Assembly (NCBI RefSeq): GCF_002234675.1
Contig: NC_019871.2
Location: 14,292,331-14,356,330 of the forward strand
Reading direction: 5' to 3'
DNA: 64,000 nucleotides
Origin: Oryzias latipes
Lineage: Eukaryota; Chordata; Actinopteri; Beloniformes; Adrianichthyidae
A program made the position numbers and the translations under genes. Each line of letters begins with the position of its first letter. Within the stretch, counting starts at the first letter, position 1. This document shows, in pieces, positions 20,192 through 35,100 of the stretch. The notes under the pieces are model-generated. The model was not told the origin of the DNA. It was given only the letters and a program-made list of their open reading frames with translations, and ran no database searches.

Positions 20192-23100
20192 CTGACATTG
20201 GGACCAAAAAAAACAGTACATGAAAACTGTGGCAGCTGCTTTAGCCCAGATTTCACTTCTGTTTGTGCTTCATTGAAAAAAAACCCCAAAAACTTATTTT
20301 GTGATCCCTTAAAGTCCCACTCCAATCCTCTTTTGATCCATTTTAAAAGCATTCACAGTACAGTTTTGAGCCAGATCCCAGCTTGAAAAAGGAAGATGAA
20401 GATGTACATGGATGCACCGGAATGGAACGCAGCAGAGGCCGTAGTTTGCCCACCCTTGCTCTAAGCCCTACATTCAGTAATTAAAGGCTATAAATAATTA
20501 AGCAAAAAAAACTGATTGTAAATGTTCGTGTCTTTCTCACTTTGACATTTTCTCTGCTATCGTGAAAGTAGAGGCTGTACTGAGACAACCTCTAAACCGA
20601 CTTCTGCCTGAGCCAAGAGCACTTCAGCAGTTCTCAGTCTATTTCACGCCACTGACTGATTTCATTAAAAAGGACTTAGGGTAAAATGTAATAACCACAA
20701 CAACTGAGGGGATTCGGTGGACAAGGTGCATTGTGGGAGTTCACTTTTTGTTAACCTTTTTTTTTTAACTGTTCCAGTTAAACTATTTCCAAATATGTTG
20801 TTCTTTCTTTACATTACCTTTTCTTCTGTAATGACTTGTCTTTCATGGCTTCCTTCATTTTCACTGCTGTTGCTACAGCTGCTTTCAGAAAAGTAAAACA
20901 AATATATAAATAAAAAAACTCACAGTTTCCTTCTTGGGCTCTCTGTCTAAATCGAGACGCAGCAGAGACGTGTTGACTTTCAGGGCGAGTGACAAAGCCA
21001 TCAGGCCGCCAGTCTTTATCTCATTCTCGCGAAGGTCCAGACGCAGCAGCCTCGGGCTCTCTGCAATGAATTCTGCCACAGCCACGGCTCCTGCAGCACA
21101 GTAAACAGAGGCCAGAAACATTAAGAATCAGTCCAAGGGCAGCAAATGTACATGTGAACACACACACAGACACTACGTCCAACCTTCACAGGAGAGCTTG
21201 GTGGAGGCGAGGCCCAGTCTGAGCACAGAGCGGTTGGCAATCAGTCCGTCTTTCAGTTTGTGAACTCCTTCATTGCTCACAGAATTGTGGCCGAGGTTCA
21301 GCGTCTCCAAACTTTGGGTGCACGGCTGAGAGGACAGAAATTTATAATGAAGATAAACAACATAGTAATACATAAAAATCTTGCATAACGCATAGAGGTC
21401 ATTTAACAGTTTCCCAGTAGGAAGGCTCATGTAAAGCCTATCCAGAGGCAGAACAGACTTCTCTGTATTTAGATGCATCTGGGATTCCTCACACAGATAA
21501 AACATGATCCCTGAATATACAAATCAGTTTGCCAGATTTGCTTAAGAACAACCTGACAACAGGGAAAAAAACCAAAACCCTGATGGGTGATGGTATGAAG
21601 CCAATATCCATCTCCATAACAACATGTCTTCGAATAAAGGAAAACCGATTTTTGCCAGTTTTTTTTTTTTTTACGGAGACTGAGAGAACTCTGAAAAAGA
21701 AACTTTATAGAATGACTGTTAAGGTAAAGGAAATGCCTATATTTCCATGGAAGCAGTATAGTTCACGTGTGAAACAAAATTTCCACTTTATTTGGAAGGA
21801 AAAGTAAAATCTGCTCCCATATGTTCCAATGGAAGCACTGGGTTTTACATCTCAGAGTAAATGAGAGTTTTAGGGTCCTACACAAACATTTTCCAAAGTA
21901 TCCATCAGCCTTAATTCTGTTACAATAAGGTCATCCCATCAATAAGTAGGTGGTTAACTGAGGAAAAATAGGATGACAGATGGGTTGCATTTACACTGTA
22001 AGCTGTCCGGGAACCAAAACCAGATGTACTGTACTATCAGTTAAATCTACAGATAACATTCATCTTCCCCTGACAGAGCAGAGTTTAATTTACATGCTCA
22101 TCCACACTTTTAGTGTGTACGTACTACTTTAATATGCTTTCCAGTGTGTGAATGTAGAGACGCACTGTTCGACACAAATCAAAGCATGAAAACTAGTTTG
22201 TGCAAAAAGGGGGTAACAGGTCTGTGGGACAGTATTCTTGCTCGTTTGTAGCAGCTTCATTTCTGCACCATCATACAAAGCCATCATTTGAAAATCATGC
22301 AACATAATTTCCTGGTTTCTGTTTGAAGTGCATCGATGATGAACCAGACCTCTTTCGTCTTTTTAGTAGGAACAACTTGCAGAAATACTTTTTTGGAACC
22401 CTGTATTTGTATGCTGATGTTGATAGTGATAGCTCTGACTGACTGATACATCCGCCAAAAAATTATAAGGATAAGCAGAAGCTGCTTAAGAAGAGAAAAA
22501 ATAAGACATGGTACAAGTTGACAGCTGATCTTTACACAACCACATATAAAGTGAGGTTTTTCCTCTGAAGATTTCTGACAAGTTTGTGTTTTTCTGTGCT
22601 TGTCATCATTACAGAAACCTCCTGAGTGCGAGTGTGTGTGTAAATGAATACCAATGCAGCAGCCAGATAGCCCATGCCACTGTGTGTGAGCTGGTTGTTC
22701 CATAGCACCAGAGTGACGAGGCCTTTCCTTTGCTCTTTTAGTCCTTCACACAAGTAAGCGAGACCTGTGACAACAAACCAAAAGTTTGTGTCAATCATTA
22801 TTTATTAGAGGATGAATCTGCACTTTCCATTTCATTATTTTTTTCCCCCCCGTCAATAATTTCTACTCTACTTTTTAATAAACTACTTGACAAAACAAGA
22901 ACTGTTGCACATTAAATACGGCATCTCCCCAACTGAGCTGGTGGCTTATCACTGATACATACCAGAGTCTAAAATATGGTTATTGCGCAAGTCCAGAATC
23001 TGAATGTTGTAGTTGAACTTAAGCAGGTTGCCAAGCTGGGCTGAGTCCTGAAGGCCGTTGAGCTTGTTGTCTGCTAGATACAACTCTCGCAGATTCATGT

Positions 23101-26100
23101 TCATTTTAAGAGCAGTAGCTGAAAACAGAAAAACAATTAAAAGAAAAACAAAACAATAAAACGATTCAGTTTCCCTCGTGTTTCTTTAGCAGCACTTCAT
23201 TGCCTTTTTTCTAGACTCACCGAGCAGCATGAGCGGTCTGCCAGACAGACCAGCATTCTCCAGGTGAAGGACTGCCAGGCTGCCACTGATCCTGAGGGCC
23301 CGTGCTACAAACGGGGCAGAGTGGTCCAGCAGAGGAGTGTTACGGGCATCCAGGTACTGCAGGGAGCTTGTCTAAGGGGAGAACACGATTGTCTAAATGA
23401 GTGATGTTAATTAGGGCTCATTTATGTCGAATTATCTTCCATATGCTTCCTAAGTTTAGAGATTCACATAAAAAGTATATTTTGTACCAACCCCGCTAGG
23501 TTTGAGAACACAAACATACAGACTTACTATGAAAAAGAAAAAAAGAAAAAACTAAAACACTTAAATTACATAGACCAAATTTTGAAAAAAGTTTTCAAAA
23601 AATGTAAGCTAAAAAATTTGAGCATAAAACAGGCTTAATTCAGATTTTATTGCTGTTTCAGCTCTCAGCAAAGGTAGAAAGAGATAAAACATGGCAGAAA
23701 AAAGGTAAAAACTTTAAAAAGATTTAGCTGGGAGAACATCCAGAAACTAATGAAGTTAGTCAATAGCAGGCATGTAACATGATTAGCTACCGGGTATAAA
23801 AAGAATTTCTTAGAGAGACAAAGTCCCTCAAAAGTAAAGATGGGCAGTGTCTCTTCAGTCTGTGAAATAATTCGAAAACTGTGCCTTAACATCAAAACCC
23901 AATCCTTCACAGTTAATAACATCAAAAATGTCAAAGAAACTGTAAAAAACTGTGTGTTACGGGAGAGACAAAACATAATGTATGCAACGTAATAAGATGA
24001 TTTCTTCAAGACATCAGACTACAATACAAAAAAATCAGGCTTTGAGTGTTTCAGCTGGACAATAACAACCCACAGACTGCAGTTTTTAAAAGAGGGTTGT
24101 TTTGTCTGAGACGAGTTCAGATTCTGAAATGAACTACCTCAAGTTCTTGCTTCTACAGAGAACATCTGCAGCATCTTTAAAGGAAAAAATGCCTTCAAAA
24201 CACTACAAACTATGCAACACCTGAAAAGCTATCGGGCAACAATGGGACCAACTCCTGAAACTCCATTTTTATGCCCAATCTTCTTTAAAATACTTTGAAA
24301 AAGAAAAGAAGATGCTTTAAAAGGGTAAATGTGCCTCTGCTCCAAATATTTAGAGACTTTAAGCAGCCTATGATGAATGACTTGTTTTCACAGTCATTCA
24401 GTGAATATCAAGTATCTACACGTTTTTTGTTCCTTTTGTGAAGAAATGGGCTCACATAGTTAAAAAGAAAACAGTAGAAATGTCTATTTTAATAAAAAAG
24501 GTCAATTTTCCCCCCGGATTTGGGTTGTAAATCTTTTAGCTGTCTCTGAGTTAAATATCTTTTTAAAGTGAAAACAAAAGGTTATTGTGACAAAGGAAGA
24601 CATAAGTGCATTAAAAAAAACAAAGCTGGGACTTGGGGCATTATTATTATTATTAATTTTTTTTCTTTCATATCACTTTGGGCCACAGAAAATTGCCCAA
24701 AAGACGAGTTGATAAAGATCTATTTGATTTGTGGAAATCAAACGCAACATTGTATTGGCAAACTCTGACACTAGCAGTGAAAACAGCCTGTGTGAGTGTG
24801 TGTGATGTCTCCAAGCAGTTGTTCATTAATCATCTGATACCCAGAGCTTGTAGACAGCAGGGCTCCTTTTAGATGGGGAAAAAAATCCCAATTGGATGAC
24901 AAAGTAAAGCTAATAAGATCGTCCCAGTCAGTTAGACTGATGCTTACAACACATTGTTCATCATTTCACTTGTAGCTTTGATGAATATTGATTTTCTGCT
25001 GCGTTATGAATGCAAAGCCAAGGGGCATTAGGGATGCCTTACTGTGCTGATCAAAATGGATTTTAATAGAAGTTGTCAAGCAGTTCATTCAATCCATGGA
25101 TTTCATTTAAAGCAGTTTTGAGGGATTTTTAAAAATCTATAACAAATCTGGTTTTGGTAAAGAAATGCCGAAAATGGATGTCTAATGGATTCTGGAAAGA
25201 GCATATCGATATTTGAAGTCATGGAAAGTTGCATCAATCCAGCTGTGGGTGCACAAATGTAGACTGGGAGAGAGGGAGGTGGTGGGGTTTTGGTTCTCCA
25301 GCCCTGCTGTTCCTCCCAACCAGATTGATTTCCAATTAAGGCTTTCATTGATCGAGATTGGTGAGAGCCACATTTTTCTGCAAATAGTGTCCCCATTCAT
25401 TGTAAAGATGCTTAAGGCAGAACCTCTATTGTTTCTTCAACAAACACCTATCTTTTATAAGATTTGTTCTCTTTATTTTGTTATGGGTCATTGCATCAGG
25501 TTCAAACCAGGTTAAAGGCAGATACAATCCAGATTGATCACCAGTCTGACATGAGGAATGCACAGACATAACAATACAAGGTCAGTGCAGCATTAAAAAG
25601 CAACAAAAAAACATTTGTGTTCATGGATTTTCTAGCATGAACCTAGATTGGCTGGAGAACCTGCAGACAGACAAAAACTATGCTCACTTAACCAAGAAAT
25701 GCAAGCCAGAATTGAAACTTTGAACTTAATAATTCAAGTGATGCTGGCAGGAGCCAGATTTGTCCAAGTTAGAAGTAAAAAAAACCCACAAGTAATATAA
25801 TAAGTAACTAGTTCTATTGACGTTTGCTGATCATGCATTCCCCCCAACATTAATAAGCAAATCAAAACTTGTAGCTTAACTATAAGTATACTAGTCTGAA
25901 GCAATATTTCTGCGTGCGAGCAGCGAAAAGTATAAATCTGCAGCAAAAGTCAACAAAGTCTAATAAATGTAAAAAGGTTTGCAGATTAAAAAAAGCTCTA
26001 CAGTATTTTAAAGGGTTTACAGTTTGTGCTTATGTATAATATTGGCAGCTCCCTCCACAACCTACCAACATAAATAAAACCACTAATTTTAATCTATAAT

Positions 26101-29100
26101 ATAACTTAGTAATAACCACATTTGATAGATGTCCCACAGTTCAAAAAGACTAGTAGTAATACAGGGAAGACAGAAAAGAAGTCATGAATAGTTGTAACAA
26201 TTAAAAGTAGCAATCAATCAATACAAAAACACAAAAATATCAAAATTGTCATATCTGGTTGAGGATCAAAAGTTCAGTTAGTAATTTAGATGCAGACTTC
26301 TAGGAAAATCCAGAGTTTGCATAAAATGCAAAGCTTACAGCAGTAAATTCAGGAATAATTAAATGCCAACATGCAGGATGCAACATAAAACAGATCATTT
26401 TATGGATAAAAAGTCCAATATCAAACAACTGAAGCCTTATGTTGCTTAAAGTCGAAACTGGTGTCAAATGTCACATGAACATTTTTTACTGTGGACCTCA
26501 TATTCAGTATGAAATCAGCAGATGTCAGCATTGGCTTTGTCATTTGCTAACAGTGTATGATCAGCTTTGAAATTAACAAACAATTTCTATAAATAAGACA
26601 CCCAGGAGATAAAAAAAAGTCAAGAATAGTCAAGACACGACCAAGAGTAATCACTTGAGGGACATCACATTTACCAGGAGAGAATGAAGGCTTGAGGAGC
26701 CATGTCTGAGCACATCTCCCTAACAGTGGGAATTAAAAAGTTATCACACCAAGAACCAGCACATTGCGGTCATAGTAATAGTTCCAGACAATCTTTCCCC
26801 CTAAAGTTGCCGTTTGCTTTAGATACTGAAAGTTGAAGTGAGAAAACGTGTTTCTAAACAGGTTTCTTAAACATTAATGGTTCTTTGTTTAACCAGTTCT
26901 GCAATGACAGAAAGCAAGAGTGATCTTGGTTTGGAAGTGCTTCAACTGGACAGGAGGAAGGATCATATGGAGGACTGTTTCCAAAAGGACAAATGCATTT
27001 TAGGTGGTGAAGTGGCTGGTGAGTAACAGAAAGTGTGACAGTGGGGATGATTTATCTCTGACTAGTTTGACTTTATAAGTATAACAAGATTAAACTTTGC
27101 AGTTTTTGTCACAGCTGAAATGCTGCTAACCCATCTCAAAGAAGACCTACACAGTGGAATACTTGCTCTTCTATACCCACCTTTCTGACAATCTGATCGA
27201 AATGTAGAGATACTGCTTTTGATTAATGGTTGTTTTTCAGGACAAGGTGTCCATGCAGAGACACAGAAAGCTAAGGACATTTGTAAGTTTGCTGCTGACA
27301 AACAGGACTGGACTGGACTATGACCTTTGAACAGTGTACAGAACACAGGAATGCCTACCTCAGAGAAAATTTGGAAACAGGGGGCTGGGACTGTGATTAG
27401 GTTTTAATAATAGTGTGCAGATGACAAACAAACAATGCTGCTTAGCTCCAGAGTGGAGACTTCAACCAAGTAAGGCAAAGCCCAGAGAATATCTCAGGTC
27501 TGAGTGTGAGACAACAAATGTGAGAAGATGTGAGGTTTAAAAAAAGCTGGAAAATAAGATTGCTTTAAAAGCTACAAAACAGAATAAAATGGACTGCTTT
27601 GCACAAAAAACTATTTATAAAAGTACATTTTTTAGTGAATACAGATAAAAAGGGTTCAATGTTTTTTATGGCAGATAAGTGAACTGATGAATCTTTTTGC
27701 CTCTTACAACTTTAAGATGATTACAACTATTACAACTACTACTCATGACTTTATTGAAATAATTAGTCAAGAAAACAAGATCCATACTAGATGGAAAAGT
27801 TATTTAGGATGACATATTTGCGTAAATGCATCATTAGACCTTCTCATCTGATTAAAATAACTTTAAAGGGAGAAAAAACATTAAATGTGTTTAAGGAAAA
27901 CAATATGATGAGGTTAGTCATCGTTGTTGGAAGTTTGGGGCTTTGAGATGTTTGTATGCACTTTCCAGATGGAGTGTTGTGGCAAAATTAAGTAGTTAGT
28001 AACACAATGTAGAGTCTATTTGTCAGAACAGCATCAATATGGATAAAAATTAAAAGTAGCAATCAATCAATTCAAATACACACCCAAACAGTAGCACCAA
28101 TATGGATAAAACCACATACCATTTTGATTAGGAGGTGAGGTAAGGGCTAGAATATTTGGTTTGTCTTGTAAATGAGTTTACTCAGGATCGGGTTTAACCA
28201 CAACCACTGCGGCACTCAGGAAATACTCTGCAAGAAGACGTTTCTGCCCACAAATACTCCCCAGAGGATTGGACCCCTTGGCCAAAATTTAGGCAAAGGC
28301 AACCACATAGGAGAGGTGACAGAGTAAAACTCCCAGAATACAACTGGGGCTGTGAAAAGTATCGAGGGGGTGACAAAACCAGCTTCAGACCTCTAGATAC
28401 TTGCATGTGCAAAACATGCTTTGGATGATAACCTGTCATTGAAGTTTAGATTTTAAAGTGTCCTCAAAAACAAATGGTACCGGTACGTGTTAAAAAACAA
28501 AACAAAAATCCATTCCATTTTCAATGCCAGCTTGCGTATGGAAACATGACAAGGAAACATCACGCCTTACCTTTCTCATCATGTGAGCAGCAGCTTGCCA
28601 TCCTCGTGTGCCGATGTGCTTATTAAAGGATATGTTGAGATGGGTGGCCGATTCGTAGTACTCTATCATATCAAAGAGCGCTGAAGCACCCTGCAAGGGA
28701 TGTGAGGAAGAGAACGAATTTTAAGGAATGTAGAAAAACAATCTTACATTTATTAATTTAAACTTTTAAATTCAAATTTATTTTATTTCTATAGCATATT
28801 TCATGCTAAAAAGAGCAGCTCAAGGTGCAAAAAAAAAAAAAAAAAACAATCCCCACACATGCAATAAAATAATGAAATAAGCCCCTCTTAATAAAATACA
28901 CAAAAACAAAGACAAATAAAAGAGAAATTATTATAAAAGCTAAAGAGCTGTTGGCTGGGCATCCAAGCAACACGAGCACAACGCATCCCCAGCACCTCCT
29001 GCCCCACAGCCCCCCAACCCCCGGGTCCAGTGCCCTCGACTTAGGCACACCAGGCCAGACAGCTCGGAAGACCCAGAACAAGAGATGCCAAAGGTCAAGC

Positions 29101-32100
29101 AGGGGCAAAACTCTGGGAGCCCGAACACAAAGACCCCAGCCAAGGGTGAGAAGACACTGGTAAACAGTCTAAAATTAAATAAACAGTTAAGGTATAAACA
29201 GCTAAAATACCAAAATATAAATTAAAATAAGTGAATGCAAAAAAACGGCATAAAAAAGTCTAAAACACCTACAATCTAAATTAATATAAGTTAAGACGTA
29301 AAAAACCCAACCCAAGCAGTAAAATTCTCGGTCCCACCTACGAAATCGAATTAAAAGTCGAATTAAATAGATGTGTCTTTAGTTTCTTTTTAAAAACCTC
29401 GACAGTGGATTTCTCTTGGACTTAAACACAGAGAAGCTCTCAAGATTTCTATAAAGTTAACCCCTTGAAGTAGATTTGCATCAAACCAGTTTGGCTCCAA
29501 ATTAACCATAACACAGCATCTACTTGAAAGCAAAACACAAGTAAAGTTTTTTATATTTTTTTAAATTTTTTTTTTTTACAAATCTGGAAATAAATTCAGA
29601 CATCAAGAGGTTAGATTACTGGTGAGAACAGTCTGTTCTTTGTAGTAAGACTACAAACGGGCTGATACTATAAGTATTTACCGTATTTTCCGGACTATAA
29701 GTCGCCCTTTTTTTTCATAGTTTGGCAAGGGGTGCGACTTATACTCTGCAGCGACTTATATTAGAAATAAATTGAAATAAATACATTGTTAACCCTCCTG
29801 TTATGTTCATTTGTGAGGAACAGAGATGATGTTCCTGGGTCAATTTGATGTATGAGGTATGTTGAGTGTTAAGAGTATGTTAAGTGACTCAGAGAATACT
29901 ATCAAATACAACTAATACTATAAAAGGGAATAAATAAATAAATAAACATTTTACTATTGTTGACCATGAAGAGTCCAGGAAGCCATTTTTAAAACAGTTT
30001 AAACTGTTCATAAAGATGAATGGCAGCATGGGGGTATGAGTTGTGCTTTGTCTTATGCCAATCATAATCATTTCAGTTGTGGCTTCAAAACTTAGTAATT
30101 CCATTTTTTGTATTTTATGTTAAAGATGATTTGCTCATGTTTTTACCAAGCACTGGCATTTCTGAAAACACTCAAAAACAAAAAAGCTTTTTCTAAATTA
30201 TGAAAACACGCTCATTTGTTTGACTGCCTCATGCAAGCAACAACAAAAAAAATAAATGAATGTATGAAAGAAGTTGTGTGCATTAAAAAAGCCATTACCA
30301 CAAATTGTCTTTTAAGTAACAATTTAACAGCTGTTGTCCAAATAAAAGCAGTCGTCTTTGATGAAAAGAAGTTTGTAGGAAATTAATGAAACTGCAACAA
30401 AAGCAGGTGATCCTGTACAGTAAAAGAGTAAAGTGTGATTTAAGTGTTTAAATCATACATGTTACAGAATGTATAAGAGCAGTGTCAGTGTGGCTCTTTC
30501 CTTTGTTAATGTAGATAAAATATTATAAAATCCAATAAATCTATTAAGGTAATTTAGTAATATTTAACAACCTTTAAAAAATGCACATGGTCATAGCTCA
30601 CCATGAAAGCAAAGAACTGCTGTAAAATAATAATGGATGTTTGCTTTTGCGCACTAAGGTACAGGAAGTGATCTAGTTTTTTTTTTAAGTAAAAGCACAG
30701 TGGCGTCATCAGACATGCTGCCCCCTGTCTCAGATCTTTTAACATGTCCTATTTTTCTCAGTGTTAACGGAAAACACGACCGAAAATACACAGGCCTGTT
30801 TATTTAGCGGGCGTGTGGATGAGTCACACATAGTCCAATAAAAAGTGCATGTGATCGTTCTCTCAATGGCCGTCCCTCTCCTCAGGCTTCCCAAAAACCT
30901 TTTCTTCTCTTCTTGTTCAGAGATCGTTCCCAGTAAGATGCCACTGTTGCAGATTGGAGTCAAATCATTCTGCTGATCAAACTGGACGTGTGCTCTATAC
31001 CACAACCAGGTTTCAGTTGAAGTGCTGCTTTCTAGTGAGTCATGAAGTGACTCATTTGGCTGCTTGATTTCAAGGGAAACACTCCAAATTGGTTACAAAA
31101 CAAGAGTGCATCTGTCACCATTTGCTTTGATTTTGTCATGTCCGCTCACCTCTTCTGAAGTACTTAGTAAGAACTGGCAAGCTATCTTTTAGATATCTAG
31201 ATATCACGCCTGAAAGGCAATGTTTCTAAGTGAGTCTGCACTTCTGCCTACCCTGCAGGTTTTACTAGTTTTCATGCTCCAACATGCCTGATTTACCTCC
31301 GTAGACTTTGGAAATCTGCAGACACTAGAAGATTACCGTACATTCTGGTCTGCAGGTTGGGGAGGACCACATTTCTGGTCTGAGTGCATTTCCAAAAAAT
31401 GTTGAAGCTCATTTTTAAAGGATCCAAACATGTTGGAAAATCAAAAGCCATGTTACAGTGAGTTGCTGAGATGCAAAGATAAAATAAATAATCCTGTTTA
31501 ACCTGGTTCATAACAACCGTCAGTCTGTCAAATGCTAACCAATTATAACCTACTCTTGCAGCATTAAATACAGCAACTTCCAAGGGTAAGTTGGAAATTG
31601 TTATGATGGGCTTCACCAACAATATTCACAATTACCGGTACCAAGGAGCACTTCGAAATGGAGCTTAATTTAAAGCCAACATTTTTCCACTGCTCTCCAA
31701 AACCTTTGATCAGATTCTGGAGGGGGTTTGGACCACAAAAACCCCCCACAAAAAAAAACAACAAAATAAGCATTTTACTAACAGTCAGGAAAATAAGAAA
31801 ACAAGACAGAGACTCTAAGCAAGTGTCTGAGGACAGAAGAAACATTTTAGAAGTGCACGGAAAACAGCAGGAAACTGGAAGCATCATTTTAAAGTGTAAG
31901 GTTGAATGTATCACCAAATATCTTTTTACTGAGACATACCGTTATCAGTGAATATTTTCATTAACAAAAGGGATCCCATGGGACTTTATATGTCAGGGGG
32001 GGACATTTGTATACAGCATATCTGCAGTATGACAGGAAGTGTCCAGGACTGGTATCCGTACACACCACACTGCAGCTCTGTGTGTTTGCGTACAGCCAAA

Positions 32101-35100
32101 CAGCACCAGAAGTTGTTTACACAAGTTAAACTCTGGGGTAATTTAAGCAAACCCATGACAACACTCCACATCCTTCTAGAGAAGTAAACGGATCAGAGTA
32201 TGGCTGGAGGCAAAAATGAATTCTGGGAGAAATAAAACGTAGATAGCAATGAATAACTTACATCTTCATCCAGGTTGGTCTGCTCCAGGTCGACCGTTTT
32301 AAACTGGACTCTCTTCAAAATTTCCTCCAGAGACTCGCATGCTTTGTAGTCCAGTTTTTCACCTGCAGACAAACAGCAGGTCTGATGTCATATAAAAAAA
32401 AAGGCAGTTCAGGAAATTATTCCATTACAGAGGAAGAATGTGTGTGTACTGAATGACCCTAGTTTCAACAGGACTTACATTCTCTTGTAAAAAAACCTGT
32501 GGAAACATTTTGTATCTTTGACAAAAAATCTGTCCTTACTTTTTTCTGTTATTGCATTTCTATTTACTTACCTTTCAAATCCAAGCATTCATTTCGCAGG
32601 GTAAGGTCTTTAAGTTCCTACAAAGAAAAAAACGGGTTTCATTTTGTGAAAGTAATTTAAAAAAAAAAAAAAGTCCGTTTTCTATTATGAAAGTTTCAAG
32701 CGAAGTAAAAAAGGGAGAACAGTGGACAGACTCAAATGTTGCATAGTGGGACTAATCCGTTGGTTTTCTGGTTACTGTGAACATTTTTTGAACCTGGTAC
32801 ACTATGCAAACATGTAGTTGTAGTGTTAGATAAGGTAATTTTTCGTTAACAGTCCTGGTATATTGTCTGTCCATCCTGGGAGAGTTTCTCCTTATACAGA
32901 AAGAGGTTCTAAGGGTAGGGATGCCCAATTTAGTTTACTCTGTTTAGTTTAGTTTAGCACTTAGCTAATGTATTTTATAACTGATTTTATGTTCTGTACA
33001 ATTAGCGAAGCTCATTGAGACAACTGTGTTTTATTATTGGGGTGTATAAATAAAATGACTTGAATTAACCTCTTGATGACTATTACTAATGCAAGTATGC
33101 GTCAAATCACTTCGGCTCCAAAATCACCATAGCATCTACTTATAAGCTATAAATAAATTCAGGCGTCAAGGGGTCAATCAACTAAGGAGGAAAATAAAAT
33201 GCCTATCATTGATTGAAAAATATAATTTTTGGATAATTGAAGTTGCCCGTTTGTTACACCTCTAAAAAAAATAAAAAAAATAAATAACACCTCACCTCCA
33301 GAAGTGTCAAACAACACCCTGTGGTTTTGTGTGACCACACACTGGAAACATAAAGTGCATTAGAAGGCAAAATAGGATTTTATTTTCCTTAAACTTAGAC
33401 AGGGATGTCCAAGTAGTAATTTATCTTTGATAACATCAGAAAATTTACGTGATTCTCAGGCATCTTATCCCAGATAAAACCTCCACCCACATACACATGA
33501 ACAGTGTGTTGCCCTCTAAACTATACTAAAGCAAATTCCTGCCTGGTTCATTCAGCATGAACTCCATGACCTCTCCCTGACCACTTCACTGTTGCAGATG
33601 AATGTTCTGTAATGATGATGGATGCAGACTGAGTTGATGGCCACTGGTATGACTCAACAGATCCCAAGAACATTACGTGATCGGACAATTGCTGAGTCTG
33701 AAAAGGCTGACTATACTACCAATGAAAAAGGCTATAGTACTGCATGACAGAAGTAATAAATATGGAAGATTGAAAGATCTAATTGAACAAAAATGTAATT
33801 TACGTGCAGTTTTATGATTTCTTTTCTCAATCTACTTAATGCTTATCCCCTAATTATTATTTAGTAGAAGTAAGAGGGTTGAATGCACTGAAATATAATT
33901 TTTTGAAAGTTATTTTTGCTAGACTGTTTTTGTTCTTTCCAAAGCACACTTACAGGAACGCACATTTGACACTAATAATTCAAGACTTAAGAGCCTGTAA
34001 CAAATTAAAATATTTGTTGAGCTAGAAAAAAATATTTTTGGTTTTGGTTTTTGTGTTGAAAAGAGCAAGAATGTATTCTTTATTTTTCTCCTAAGGATAA
34101 ATGAACTTTTTGGAGCCAAGAAGTGCTATTTTCATCTTAAAATTATTGGAATATTAACTATATGCACATGTAGAAAGCAGCATCAAAAGGTGAATGATTA
34201 GCAAAACTCAATTATTGATGCCCAAAAAAGAAAGATAATAGACAAACAGAGTTACATAGCTTGCATCTCAATATATTGCAGTTACTTTAGAACAGGGGTG
34301 TCAAACTCATTTTCACCGAGGGTCACATCAGCATAGCGGCTGTCCTCAAAGGGCCAGATATAACTTATACCTGTAACTAAATGTAATGAAAAATAAATGT
34401 CCTTATTGTTAAATAACTCATTATTTATGTATTATAACTTTTTAAAGTGACAATTACAGTTACAAAGAAAACATGTTTGCTTGTTACTCTAGCATAAATC
34501 CTTTTAATTTTTTTCTGCATATATTATGGTGTAACATTTTACAAAAAAGGCTGCACACAGCCTTGCATCCAACTGATGGTTTGATGACAACAATTTCTCT
34601 GCATATACACATAAGAGTTGCAAACATTGAATAATCACAACTGCAGCTACACATAAATAATATGTTATCAACTAAAAAAACTTTTTATCTTAAGAAATTA
34701 AAAACTTTTATGCTCTTGCGGGCCTTGGGTTTGACACATTCATTCATTCATTTTCTTAACCGTTTATTCCCTTTCGGGGTCACGGGGTTGCCGGAGCCTA
34801 TCCCGGCCACTTGGGCGTAGGCAAGGGATACCCTGGACTGGTCGCCAGTCTGTCGCAGGGTGGAATATCCTCAATCACACATCCATTCACTCTCACACTC
34901 ACACCTGTGGACAATTTAGAGTTGCCAATCAACCTATGAAGCATGTTTTTGGAAGGTGGGAGGAAGCCGGAGATCCCGGAGAAAACCCACGCATACACGG
35001 GGAGAACATGCAAACTCCACACAGAAAGGTCCCCCATTGATGTTGTGTTTTTCATGTCCCCCAGCCGGGACTTGAACCGGGGGCCTTCTTGCTGTGAGGC

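Larger units (their letters stand above)
28691..32261. other. ppp1r37 intron 4 (3.6 kb)
   Basis: Apart from the repeats listed at 28780-29420, 29457-29615 and 29683-29762, no gene or element is recognised. ORFs here are short and without family resemblance. Confidence 0.5.

Noticed and set aside
28806-29163. Frames across a C-rich segment on both strands
   Set aside because: The sequence is a low-complexity core of a dispersed repeat next to a poly(A) run.
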